Position numbers and translations under genes: made by a program
Source of the DNA: Paraescarpia echinospica
Taxonomy: Eukaryota; Annelida; Polychaeta; Sabellida; Siboglinidae
Length of the DNA stretch: 64,000 bases
NCBI GenBank assembly: GCA_020002185.1
Contig: CM034543.1
Span: 28,545,185 to 28,609,184, forward strand
Direction: 5' to 3'
Shown here: positions 36,045 through 46,426 of the stretch, piece by piece
Position numbering within the stretch: the first letter of the stretch is position 1
How the letters are laid out: each line of letters opens with the position of its first letter
Notes under the pieces: generated by a model
What the model was told of the DNA's origin: nothing
Seen by the model: only the letters and a program-made list of their open reading frames with translations
The model's database searches: none

Positions 36045-36190
36045 GACTAAAGGCGGCGATACACGTTACGAGATAATCGGACCGATTGACTCGTACGAGT
36101 GACTCGGCCGAGTCAATCGGTACGATTGAATCGTACAAATAAACACACGTTACGATTGGCCGTATTCCGTCGGCAATCGGGCTAGTGCGA
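36045..36190. other. Palindrome-rich segment, possible MITE end
   Basis: ACCGATTGACTCG (36081-36093) and CGAGTCAATCGGT (36109-36121) form a perfect 13-bp inverted repeat. Within it, GACTCGGCCGAGTC (36101-36114) is itself a 14-bp palindrome. ACACGTTACGA occurs just before (~36061) and just after (~36142) as a direct repeat. The GGCGGCGATACACG phrase at the start resembles ends of non-autonomous DNA transposons, but no opposite end was found. Confidence 0.55.
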
Positions 36191-38149
36191 TGGTAGGGGT
36201 AGTGGCTGGTTTGGTATTTGTGTAATTTCTTGGGGCGATGCTGTAACACCACTTACGGGCATAATTAGTATTTTAATTAATTATTTTGATGTCATACAGA
36301 CACTTTTACATAGTAGAAGTTTTAAAGAACGAGACTGATGCACTTACGTGACGAATTCAGCCGGCAGCGTTAATTTTAAGTCATGCATATTGTGTTTCAT
36401 AATTATTATTTAATATCTTTTATAATAATTATAAAATATGTACCTGCACATTGATGTGAGGGGTTATTTACATTAATCTTTAAATGCTTTCAGCTCGATC
36501 AAGGTTGAAAACATCAATGTTTTTATCTTTATTGTGTAGTGCATGGTGACAAAAATAATGATATAAATCAACTGTAATATATTAAACTGATCTAACACTA
36601 AGAGGGAGCATATTTATATATATATATATATATATACATATGGTCTCAACACCAAACATCTGTTTTGTCACAGATGCAGTAATATGTTCAGCATACTTGC
36701 AAACAAGCAGAACTGTCAAATATAAAATACATTATTGGACCATGGAACGTATAGAACGCAAAATATGTGCAGTCGTATGGTTATTTTGGAATTATCACTT
36801 CCAACTTTGACCCACTGCTAATACCACAGCAGTAGGATTTAAGGTGGCCAATTTCTTGGTAGGGTTCCCCAACATGTCTATTTATGGTAGCAAAAGCTGG
36901 GAACGATGCAAGCCAGTTAGTGATTTTATAAAGTGCTGCACTTCTGTGAGAATCGACCATATATATATATATGTATGTATGTATATGATTATATTCGCAA
37001 TTGCTGGTCCACATGTAGATGACATTTTTATTATTTATTTGAACAATACGTATATATATCTACATGAATGTACATATATGTGATGCTGGTTCATTCTTAA
37101 TGTATCGAATTTTAATTTTTTCAACTATAGTACAAACTAATAAACAACACTATGATGAATCACATATTTTATTACACGATAAATGCACTTAGAGTAAACT
37201 GTTTTAAAGCAATGTTCAATATATGCCATACCTTCAAATATTTGGTGCAAGACAACACCATATTAAAAGTGAAACCACAACAAAAGGAGGCACATCATAC
37301 ATATTTGTCTCAGCAATAAGTGTCTCAGGAGGGTTACAGTTTGATGACCAAATTAGATTTGTTACTGTATTCGAATATGGGGTAATACAATGCAAACCTC
37401 TCTTTATGATCACCTCCGTAACACAGCCTCTTTTCAATTATGGTTTTCCTAGGAGAGTCCCAAACTATGTATGTGGCCACACTGCAATTACTGGGCACAC
37501 GAAGACTATTCCTACACAAAGTGTAGTTAATAGTAGTAAAACAAATAGTTGTAATACATACAGCATTTAGCAATAATGTGTAAAACATAGTTACAATATT
37601 TGAAAATGTGAAATAAAATATTAATGTAAATGGGAAATAATAAAGGAGACAAATTCCTCTTGATGCACAACATATCACAGAATGAAGTATCACAGGCACT
37701 AACCCAGTTTTACATATGAACTGACACTTTCATTCATCCTTCAACACATTACCAGGTAGTCTGCACCAAAGTGGTAGGAACGACGAACTCCCACCATGAC
37801 TGTTTAGTCTAGTCGGAAGAGGGGGGTATCGTGCACTCCCCGAAAATCAACTTCTAATCGGCGTCTCTAGATCGGAAAAAATGCGTAGAAAACGATGAGC
37901 TATGTTAAAAAGTCGTCCGGATGTCCCACGTATCATTTTTATGCAAATCAGTGCCGCCATTACCGGAAAAATCGAAAAATCTATGTTTCACTATATATCA
38001 GCCAAAATTGCAGATAACTGAACAAATAAGGTGTCTAGACACATGTTTTCAGGGTCAAAGATCATAATAAAACTATTCTTGAAGTAACCACACGTGTCCG
38101 TGGCATACTAGTATGCCAATTCGTGCCGCCATTACCGAAAAACGATTAA
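36191..38149. other. Spacer with unassigned open frames
   Basis: Frames at 37223-37570 (plus, 115 codons) and 37699-37334 (minus, 121 codons) overlap on opposite strands and resemble nothing I recognise. A minus-strand frame at 37014-36781 contains an unusually protein-like stretch (e.g. RHVGEPYQEIGHLKSYCCG) after a Py-rich CAG acceptor near 36965; I cannot name it. AT microsatellite at ~36612-36640. The phrase GTGCCGCCATTACCG occurs twice (37950, 38121). Confidence 0.4.
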
Positions 38150-38174
38150 TATATATATATATATATGTGAGGGG

Positions 38175-38440
38175 TTTTGAGGGCAATAATTTCAAAAATG
38201 GTGTTATTTTAATGTTTTGTATTAGTCTTAATATTAATGGCGACTTCTATTTCCCCTTCCAGATAAACAGTGGCGGTAGAAGTGGACATTAACCCATCAT
38301 GCCCAAATGAAAAAATGACATGAGCGCAGATCCTGCAGCCCCCAAACATTCTCCGCATACATGCATCCTTCATGTGGTATCCATGTCTGATCATGGTCGT
38401 TTTACACCCCTCAGTGAAATCAAAGGAACTGCAAGTTCAC
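38175..38440 (+). pseudogene. Decayed copy of a transposon-type ORF (first of two)
   Basis: About 265 bases aligned base for base, with scattered changes, to ~39105-39370 downstream. It includes the pyrimidine-rich TTTCCCCTTCCAG before the coding start and the phrase encoding a 'PHTCIL' and 'MSDHGRF'-like segment. This copy carries a stop in the first codons (GGACATTAACCC) and a second one (AAATGAAAA) where the other copy reads on. It ends near 38435 in unrelated sequence. Confidence 0.75.
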
Positions 38441-38831
38441 GACAGTACCTTCGACATTCGACGTAATCGTCCCCTAGCGAGTATATAATAACTAGTTCGT
38501 GTGTCGCCTCTAGCGTGGCCCATTTATGCAACTGTTTTATTGGCCTCGAAAGATACGACACATATGAGAACGAGAACATTCGTTGATGCTCTCCGGTGTC
38601 CTGAACAACGTGTCATTTATTATGATATTCAACCATCTCCGGTTTCCCGAATATCGTGATTAATTATGATGAAACCAAATCCGAAGATTGACGACTCTTC
38701 ACTGGGTAAGTCAAGATGGTCGTCTGTCTCCGATCTGAGTTATTTGGTTAGCCACTCCTTGTATGTTCACAGCTCCTTTTGAAACCTTCACTTCCTCGGT
38801 GGTTACACAGGAAAGGTCGCGTCCTGAATGC

Positions 38832-38833
38832 TT

Positions 38834-38890
<57 letters not shown>
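38832..38890 (+). repeat. CA microsatellite
   Basis: Nearly perfect (CA)n of about 58 bases between the two copies of the transposon-type ORF. Confidence 0.97.
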
Positions 38891-38891
<1 letters not shown>

Positions 38892-39104
38892 AGCAGCTGT
38901 TATCCCATCGATATATCACTTTGTTATGGCCAGATTCCCTAGAAAAAACACATTATAATTTTATATGGAAATTAAAATATGTATATGTACTGTTATTCCA
39001 GCAAAGATCACTGTAACATGTTAACATTTACATTCTAAAGTTCCAGCATTACCGAAAGTAATTTTATTTTTAGCTATATTGCAAATAAGTTGACAGAGGT
39101 TTTT

Positions 39105-39811
39105 TTAGGACAATAATTTCACAAATGGTGTTATTTTAATGTTTTATTGTTAGCTTTAATATTAATGGTGACTTGTATTTCCCATTCCAGATAAACAGTG
39201 GTGGTAGAAATGGACATTTAGTCATCATGCCCAAAAGAAAAGGTGACCGGAGCGCAGATCCTGCAGCCCCCAAACACTCTCCGCATACATGCATCCTTCT
39301 TGTGCTATCCATGTCTGATCATGGTCGTTTTATACCCCTCAATGAAATCAAAGGAATTTCAAGTGAAAAACTACTGCAGCTTCATAATATCCGGGACCCA
39401 CGTATCCACCTATCACATGAGTCCCCATATCGTATGCAATCAGTGTGCGACCGGATCCCTACAACTCTCCATGATGATCTGGAAAGTGCTGGGTATCACC
39501 GTCAGTGTTATCAGCGCTTTACTGTTAAATCTTCTGGAAGATGATACAGAACCCGGAGCATCAACCTCGCAATGGCATCACTCCCCTCGTAAATTGTCTT
39601 CAGCGGGTTCCGCTGGACCCATCTTCCCACCAGATTGCATATTCTGTGACAAAGTAGAGATCAAAGATGGTGATCGCAAAACTGAGCGAGCTGGAGACTT
39701 CTCGTCTTGAAAGAGCAGAGAAAATGCATGGGAGCAAACCGAATCACGGGCCGAGAAAATGGGTCTAGTTCGACTGCATCGACAGGTGAAAAACAAAGAT
39801 CTTTTTGCTGG
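39105..39811 (+). pseudogene. Transposon-type ORF with Cys/His motifs (second copy)
   Basis: After a Py-rich CAG (~39190) the frame opens with 'MPKRKGDRSADPAAPKHSP', then 'SMSDHGRFIPLNEIKG', 'KLLQLHNIRDPR', 'SPYRMQSVC' and 'LESAGYHRQCYQRFT'. The frame then breaks near 39545. In another frame the homologous protein continues with 'SAGPIFPPDCIFCDKVEI', and further on 'MGLVRLHRQVKNKDLFAGT' (39755-39811). There the 14-bp minisatellite sequence takes over abruptly. The arrangement (basic start, H-x3-C, then C-x2-C) resembles a widespread but uncharacterised family of repeat-encoded proteins in aquatic invertebrates. I know no defined function. Broken by frameshifts, stops and the 3' junction. Confidence 0.6.
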
Positions 39812-39835
39812 TACTTGAATAGTGGGACTTGGGTG

Positions 39836-39868
39836 TGAAACAATTGCACGTAATGACAGGATGTTACA
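39836..39868 (-). repeat. 3' LTR, shortened to 33 bp
   Basis: Consists of the first 10 and last 23 bases of the 152-bp 5' LTR joined together, so about 119 bases are missing from its middle. Both TG..CA termini are kept. Confidence 0.85.
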
Positions 39869-39880
39869 TCCCCCTTTTTT
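39869..39880 (-). other. Polypurine tract
   Basis: AAAAAAGGGGGA on the minus strand, directly before the TGTAACATCC start of the 3' LTR, which is the expected site of plus-strand priming. Confidence 0.85.
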
Positions 39881-40034
39881 ACTAAGTAACGAGAACATTA
39901 ACTACAACTATGGATTATATATGGCGCATATTATTCTAATTTAATATCGCAACTAATCTACTGTGGCACATATTTTACTAAGGTAATATGGCAACTCAAT
40001 TAATTATTCAGTGTTAGGCTATAAGTCGAGCCTG

Positions 40035-41546
40035 TCAGCCTGGGCTGCTCTCGAGGATCATGTCCATTTTCTGTTGGAAGATATCTTGCGACATGAGCCC
40101 GAACGGCATCCGAATGAAGCAGTACCTCCCAAACGGACTGTTGAAAGTCGTCAACAGGCTGCTCTCCTCGTCAAGAGTTACGGACCAATAGCCATTTTTG
40201 GCATCGAGCTTCGAGAAGTGTTTCGCGCCCGTGAACTTGTGTGTGATCTCCTCCAATGTGGGTGTCTTGTGGTGACATCGCTTTATGGCTCTGTTGAGAT
40301 CTTTGGGATCCAGACATATCCCCAGCGTACCGTCTTTCTTGCGAGAAAATGCCAGACTCGAGACCCAGTCGGTCGGTTCAATTACTTTCCTGATGACATT
40401 CTCTTTCTCCATCTTGTTGAGCGCTGCCAGAAGTTCCTCCTTCATCTGAATAGGACACTTTCTTGGCGCGTGTATGACCGGTTGCGCATCGGGATCAGTG
40501 ACGATGTGGTACTTTCCTGGGAAGTTGCCCAACGAGTCGAATCGGTCTGGGTATTTCTGCTTCAACGTTTGCGTCGAGTCGATTGCATATGTGTCACGTG
40601 TGCCGGTTTGTTCGACAGTTAACTTCTCAATCGCGCAATGTAGGGTTACCAGTCTGAGTTGGCGAGAGTTTGGGAGTCCTAGGATCGCTGGATCGTCTGT
40701 CTCTGCCACGTAGAACTCAGCATCTACCCAGACGCCTTGGTGGTACCGACATGGTAGCTTGATCGTCCCGTACAGTGGTATGCGCGTCCCGTTGTACGCA
40801 GATAGGATGGTGTTGTTTTTTAGCGTGAGCGCTCCGGGGGTCGGGTGTTGTCCCGTCATAGCTTCGGGAAACATCTTCATGAAGATTCTGAGTGGAAGTA
40901 TGTTTCCTTGTGCCCCGGTGTCTACTTTGACCTGTAGATCGGCTGTCTGGCCGTTGCGTGCACTAGGTAGCTTGACGTCTAGTGTCGCAAATACTTCGTC
41001 ACGTGTATCCTTGGTGCTGTTAAGTGTCGTCATCGATGCGAAACTGAGGTGTTCGAACTGGTCAGCTGCTTCATCGCGTGGCTCGCGCTCTAAGCCTACT
41101 GCATGGACTGGCGTGTCGCTCCTGTCGCGTCTGCCACGTCGTCCGCGGGATGGGCCGTCATAGTGACGTCGTGGACGCGTGTCACGTGACTTGGATCGGC
41201 CGTGACGTCCTCCTTGGCCCCCTGATGACGGTTTCCTGCATACTGACTCCCAGTGGTTTCTACCACCGCACTTCCTGCACGTAGAACCGAAGGCGGGGCA
41301 TTGGTCCCCTTTTTGACGAGACCGTCCACAGTATCCACAGCCGTCGCTGCGTCTAGCAGAATTACTATTAGCTCTGTTCACATAGTGCACGGCGGTGTTA
41401 TCTTGCACTCCCTGCAACTGAGTCATGTGATTAATCGAAGCCTCAGTTGTTCGGTCTGCACTAGTCCAGTCCATCCTTGGGTGATCAGACATTACGTTGT
41501 GTAGTGTGTTGGCTAGTATGACGACATTCAATCTTTTTATTGACAC
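40035..41546 (-). pseudogene. Ty3/gypsy gag-pol remnant: zinc knuckle, protease, partial RT
   Basis: A 503-codon open frame. Residues ~70-103 hold two Cys-rich clusters; the second is a classic CCHC knuckle (C90-x2-C93-x4-H98-x4-C103) for RNA binding. Residues ~110-145 are basic and Arg-rich. Residues ~185-300 are a retropepsin-type protease with the active site 'VDTGA' at 208-212 and 'AILGLPNSRQL' near 287-297. Residues ~340-503 begin reverse transcriptase: 'SRKKDGTLGICLDPKDLNRA' and 'FSKLDAKNGYWSV' with the first catalytic Asp (D448), then 'RMPFGL'. It stops before the YxDD box. No frameshift inside the frame, so gag and pol are one fused frame as retained. The start codon given is not ATG; the first in-frame Met is residue 19. 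Truncated at both ends compared with intact Ty3/gypsy polyproteins. Confidence 0.9.
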
Positions 41547-42061
41547 TCACTCAATTCAGACACGCAACGACTTGCGGCTAGCACGAGGTACAGTGCTACA
41601 CCCTAGCGGATGAGTTCATACGAGCGTGCCGCGATGACACTCGCAGTACACGTGCCGCCGTCTGGCGAATTAGATGACACTAGAGTTGGGTCACTCGAGC
41701 TGATAGAATCGCCGACGTCTTGTTCCGTCGTCGCTGCCGCGCTGCGTACGTCGTCGTACGGTCGTAGGTTCGTGCCTCGCATAGGTTTTCAACGGCTAAG
41801 GGGCGTTGTTGAGTCGATTCGTCGATGTCTTCACGGATTTTCTAGTAGATGCGCCGCTTCACTTGAATGGCTTCGTATGTATTCACACGCGCTTGTCAAC
41901 GTAAACGTTCGTGGGCCCAATGATGTACGCGAAAGTAGTTCGGCTTCACTATTGTTGCCACGTTGGTGGTGCGATAAACACATCAATGTACTGCCAATTC
42001 GTTAGGTAGTGGGCCAGCAATGTCCTTACGTTGTGTGGTTTCTTCGTTGATTCGTTTCGAA
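41547..42061 (-). other. Ty3/gypsy leader, gag largely deleted
   Basis: Between the primer-binding site and the open frame I see no capsid-type gag sequence. The retained frame begins at a late-gag position, so a deletion probably removed the N-terminal and capsid parts. Plus-strand frames here (41610-42005) are shadows. Confidence 0.6.
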
Positions 42062-42073
42062 CCGCTGCCACCA
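42062..42073 (-). other. tRNA primer-binding site
   Basis: TGGTGGCAGCGG starts directly after the LTR. The TGG complements the CCA end of a tRNA, as expected where minus-strand DNA synthesis is primed. The priming tRNA is not certain from these bases. Confidence 0.75.
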
Positions 42074-42225
42074 TGAAACAATTGCACGTAATGACAAAAA
42101 CAACAAGACTCGTGATCGACTGATCATAAACGTAACTCATTTATCCGTGACCGTGTCGCAGGAAAGAATCAGCCCAACAATATTATAAAGTTCGATAATA
42201 TGACATTATAGTCCAGGATGTTACA
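42074..42225 (-). repeat. 5' LTR of the Ty3/gypsy element
   Basis: 152 bp. On the minus strand it runs from TGTAACATCC to GCAATTGTTTCA, with TGTAAC/GTTTCA near-inverted ends. It should contain the promoter and polyadenylation signal; I cannot pick out a certain TATA box. Confidence 0.9.
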
Positions 42226-42605
42226 GGGTGGTGGTATTTGAGAGTTGGCACTGTAGTGGTGGTACTTGAGTGATGTTACTCGAGTAGTGTTACTTTAGTG
42301 GTGGTACTTGCCTACTTGGGTGGTACTTGAATTGTGGCATTTGAATAGTGGTACTTGAATGGCGGTACTTGAGTTGTGGTACTTGAGTTGAGTGGTGGTA
42401 GTTGAGTGGTGGTGGTACTTGAGTGGTGGTACTTGAGTGATGGTACTTGAGTGGATGTACTTGACTGGTGGTACTTGAGTTATGGTACTTGAGTGGTGGT
42501 ACTTCAGTGTTTGTTTTTATTTAATAGCGCTACTTGAGTGGTGGTACGTGAGTGGTGGTACTTGAATGATGGTACTTGGGTAGTGGTACTTGAGTTGTAC
42601 TACTA
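42226..42605 (+). repeat. 14-bp minisatellite, locus 2 (continues after the Ty3 insertion)
   Basis: Units of GGTACTTGAGTGGT type, with spacers. The first bases (GTGGTATTTGAGAGTTGGC.. CTGTAGTGGTGGTAC) continue the array segment at 39812-39835 once the Ty3 insertion and one copy of GGGTG are removed. Confidence 0.85.
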
Positions 42606-42760
42606 CTACTACAAAGTCTTATTGGAGTTGTAATCTGGGAACTCACATTTGTCAACAATACATATTATTATCATTCTAAGCCAGGATAATTGAGTCAGTT
42701 GCAAGAATTGTTTAAAAAAACTAGAAAAAGTGCTAGTATGAACGACTTCATACTTTGTCA
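42606..42760 (+). repeat. Right flank module (copy 1)
   Basis: GAGTTGTAATCTGGGAACT, then CATTCTAAGCCAG, then TATGAACGACTTC. The same three phrases in the same order are at ~43790-43900. Confidence 0.8.
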
Positions 42761-42869
42761 GCATGTACGTTGATACCGGATTCATTTAAATTCATATTTG
42801 ATAAGATTGCTAAATCATCTGTCTGGACCATGGTTTGGCTCTACGGTGCACCACATTGTCCACCACCGG

Positions 42870-43490
42870 AGTTGACGCCTGGTAGACACATATCGTCGCC
42901 ACCTGCAACCTTTCGATCGCATCGGAGTGCCAAATAAAAATATGCTTATTGACTGATGGTACTTGAGTTGTGGTACTTGATTGGAGGTACAAGTGGCAGC
43001 TCTTTTAGTGATGGTACTTGAGAGGTTGTTGTTGAGTAGTAGTTATTTGAGCGTTGGTACTCGAGTGGAGGTACTAGAATGATCACAGTGGTGGTATTTG
43101 AATGGTGGTAATTGAGTGGCAGTTATTTGAGTAGTGGTACTTGAGTGGTAGTACTTAAGTGATGGTACTTGAGTGGTGGTACTTGAGTGGTGATACTTCA
43201 GTGATGGTACTTGAGTGGTGGTACTTGAGTGATGGCACTTGAGTGGTGGTACTTGAGTGATGGTACTTGAGTGATGGTACTTGATTGGTGGTACTTGTGT
43301 AGTGATATTTGAGTGGTGGTACTTGAGTGATGGTACTTGAGTGATGGTACTCGAGTGATGGTACTTGAGTGGTAATACTTGAGTGATGGTATTTGAGTGA
43401 TGGTACTTGAATGGTAATACTTGAGTGATGGTACTTGAGTGATGGTATTCGAGTGATGGTACTTGAGTGGTGGTACATCACTGGCGGTTC
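42870..43490 (+). repeat. 14-bp minisatellite, locus 3, with left flank module
   Basis: Left flank ~42870-42935 matches 27350-27400; then GGTACTTGAGTGAT-type units to ~43480. Read with the right-flank modules, this is a tandem duplication of a larger unit: left flank, array, right flank. The 148-codon minus-strand frame is a by-product. Confidence 0.85.
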
Positions 43491-43612
43491 CCGTTCAATT
43501 GATATCCTACGCGAGTGAACTCGGTTCAACGGCCTAAAGCATGCATTTGTGCACACCGCCGTTGTTCTCCCCTTTATCGAGGTAATGGGACCTGACGGCA
43601 AACATTCGTTTT

Positions 43613-43624
43613 ACAACAACAACA

Positions 43625-43655
<31 letters not shown>

Positions 43656-43790
43656 TTACTACTACTACTACAACTACAACAACAATAATAACAACAATAG
43701 CAGTAGTAGCAGCAACAGCTGCTGTTACAACAGCTGCTGTTACAACAGCTACTGTTACTACTGCTGCTGGTACTGCTGCTACATCTTAAT
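43613..43790 (+). repeat. Trinucleotide microsatellite (ACT/ACA/CTG)
   Basis: ACAACA, then (CTA)n, then AAC/AAT and GCTGTTACAACA repeats. The Tyr/Asn/Ser run in the plus frame comes from this. Confidence 0.95.
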
Positions 43791-43905
43791 AGAGTTGTAA
43801 TCTGGGAACTGGCATTTTTTAATATATTCTTATCATTCTAAGCCAGAATAATTGATTCAGTAACAGGGATTGTATGCTAATATGAACGACTTCGTAGGTG
43901 CTTTC
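43790..43905 (+). repeat. Right flank module (copy 2)
   Basis: Direct repeat of 42606-42760 with indels: GAGTTGTAATCTGGGAACT, CATTCTAAGCCAG, TATGAACGACTTCG. Confidence 0.8.
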
Positions 43906-44639
43906 AGGTGACGGGAAGTATACATACGGTCGGTGTCCCGGTAGCTCGTTGGTCGACTCTCGTATATTGTTTTCTCTGGCGAAGAAAATTAATTATCCTG
44001 CCATCATAATTATGTTCAGCGTCTTGGGCTGAGCCAGGGAATACTCTTCTCTCAAGTGCATTATCCATCTCCGTCTCTTTATACATGCTATCAAATATGT
44101 TGTCTGTTTTTCGACGCATCTCTTCGTTAATGATCGTATGTGGCCCAAGAATATTCCAAAGATATGTTAACAAATTAGTTTCGGGGTATAAAAACATTCG
44201 TATACATTTTCAAAAGTTAAATGTAACAAATATAATATATAACAATAACATTACCAATATGTGTGTTAATTACTCAATACATAACACATTATTTAACACA
44301 ATTACGTGAATTACATTTACGAAAAAGAAAACAACGACGTTATATATTTAACAAATTTGGCTAGATTAGATAAGTGTTTAACATTTTCAAAATTAAATGA
44401 TTGACTCAATTTAAACGCATTCGATCTTACTCTGAAATTTTGATGTACATATTGTTACCGAATAGTTGTCAATGCACGACATACCAGAATATAATGAAAT
44501 TCGTCTCCGGGTTCCTGACTACTACAAAGAGTACAGGATTTTGGGGTATGACATGTTAAATAACGGTCTTTAGCAATAGTAAATTATGGTTCCCACATCT
44601 AAATTTGCATAAATTTATCCTATCTACCATATATAATTT

Positions 44640-45330
44640 CAGCATTTAAACATTTTGTAATTAGTGCATAATTTATTATTGTTCATTTCTTCATCCCAGT
44701 TTTGTAATGCAATGTCTTGTAATTTTAACTTAATATTTAATTTAACCCAGTTCTTGTTTACTGTATCTTGATCAAACCAGACATTGGAGAAACCACAAGT
44801 ATCAAAAATAGATTTGTTCTTCACAATCCATCTCGATTAAAAGCAGTTTTTGTCATGTAGTTTTCTTAACAATTGAAAAGTTATTTATGATAATTTTTAT
44901 TTCTTCCCTTGAATTATTCTAACCCAAAATTTTTCATTCTCAAGCAAACAGTAACACTAACATTAATCTTCCCAACTTCACCATATACTATACAACTTGC
45001 TGAACCCTTAGTTAATTTCATAAGATTCTTAAGATTTTTTTGATGAAATATTTCTATTTGACTTAATTCATGAAATCCCCAAACTTCACTACCATACGAA
45101 AGTATCGATGTTATCAGTTGATCAAATAGCTCACATTGTATGTCGACAGGAAGTGATAATTCTCTTGCTTTTTGCACGAGATTAAACATTGCCCGTCTGA
45201 CTTGATTTACTTGTTTAAGTTTCACCTTAGTGAATAAGCCGTTATAATTGAAAGTATTACCTAAATACACATAATCATCTGCTACATCAAATTTTCTATT
45301 ACCAAAGATGAACTCTGGAAATGTTCTTAC
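44640..45330 (-). pseudogene. LINE C-terminal fragment (third family)
   Basis: Reads 'MYLGNTFNYNGLFTKVKLK', then 'KARELSLPVDIQCELFDQL', 'SILSYGSEVWGFHE' and 'IEIFHQKNLKNLMKL' (45270-44914). Downstream, 'KNKSIFDTCGFSNVWFDQ' and 'CTNYKMFKC' (44824-44639). This is the region that follows the catalytic domain in a LINE family common in invertebrates; the clade is uncertain. The 5' portion and catalytic boxes are absent. Confidence 0.7.
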
Positions 45331-46420
45331 TTTTCCTCGTGAAAAGATACCGTATTCATTCTAATTAGCGTGTAGTACGCTTGAAAAATATTTGAGACGC
45401 TAACGTATGTCAAAAAATCGTCCGTATTAAGCATACACCCAAATGAGCCAAGTTTAAATAGACACAACGTCGTTGCCGGCCGAGTTGGTCACTTGGTGAC
45501 TTGATTGATACAACAGCAGATTACGATTACTGTATAAGTAACGGTGTCCTACACAAGCAACGTAATCCACTGTAAATAGTTAATAATAATAAAATAATGT
45601 TTTTATTTCAGACAAGCACTGAGTCCATATTGGAAAAAAGTACATCAATAAAAACATCCATAAAAAAAACATAAATAAATAAAGATAAAAAATAAATATG
45701 TTAATAAAAACTGGATATTAAAAAATTATACAGAGCCTAGATCCACTGATGCCGCAATTGCGACGTACTGTATATGTCGCTAGTAACAATACTCTGGATA
45801 ATTGTATTAACAGACCTGTTAATCCTCGTGATTAAGCTAAAAAATAGCTGTTCTGATAACACATTTACATGATTTTACATTAGCTGTGGCAAACATGTGG
45901 CTAGCGCTACATCTCATCGGCAGATTGTTCAATATTCTGTATGAATTGTTATAGGCAACAATAAATTGCTGAAAATTAGCTTTTCTAAAATTAACCCATA
46001 ACGCACATATATAAATATTACTGAAATGTGCAGTAAACAGCTTATTCTTTACAGAAGTAGACCAAAAATGAAATTATGTTGTGTTATTTGAAATTTTTAA
46101 TCACCGACGTCTACGTTAAAACTCAAAGTCGCAAACATTCCCTTATCAGGCAGTATTTACAGCGTCATCTGGTGGATATGGATGTGGCTAACCTGATTTC
46201 CAGTGGACCGTAATTTGTCTTAAGTCAATTAAAATGGTCTCAATGCTTGTATATGATGATACATCTACTTCCCCTATTATGAATATTCCCTGATATGCAT
46301 GCGGCATATTCGTTATATTCTCTTTAACCAAATGTATTTGTATTATGCTCAGGGCATAGCTTGTGCAGCTCTTTCACAACAACTAGTACGTGTTTATAAG
46401 ATGTGCCCTGTAAACACTGA
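45331..46420. other. A+T-rich spacer
   Basis: No open frame or repeat of note; oligo-A and short AT-rich stretches only. Confidence 0.6.
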
Positions 46421-46426
46421 GCACTA

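Larger units (their letters stand above)
39836..42225 (-). mobile_element. Ty3/gypsy retrotransposon, deletion derivative
   Basis: A minus-strand LTR element bounded by TG..CA ends and a 5-bp target duplication (GGGTG before 39836 and after 42225). Order on the minus strand: 5' LTR (42225-42074), primer-binding site, leader, the end of gag, protease, the start of reverse transcriptase, a deletion, a polypurine tract, and a shortened 3' LTR (39868-39836). Most of gag, the catalytic part of reverse transcriptase, RNase H and integrase are missing, so it cannot move by itself. It sits inside the 14-bp minisatellite, and a matching unoccupied site exists at ~27900-27960. Confidence 0.9.

Noticed and set aside
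39573..39898. Minus-strand frames at 39578-39898
   Set aside because: Antisense to the transposon-type ORF and running into the LTR; no independent support.
41078..42005. Plus-strand frames across the Ty3/gypsy element
   Set aside because: Shadows of the minus-strand gag-pol frame and its G+C-rich leader.
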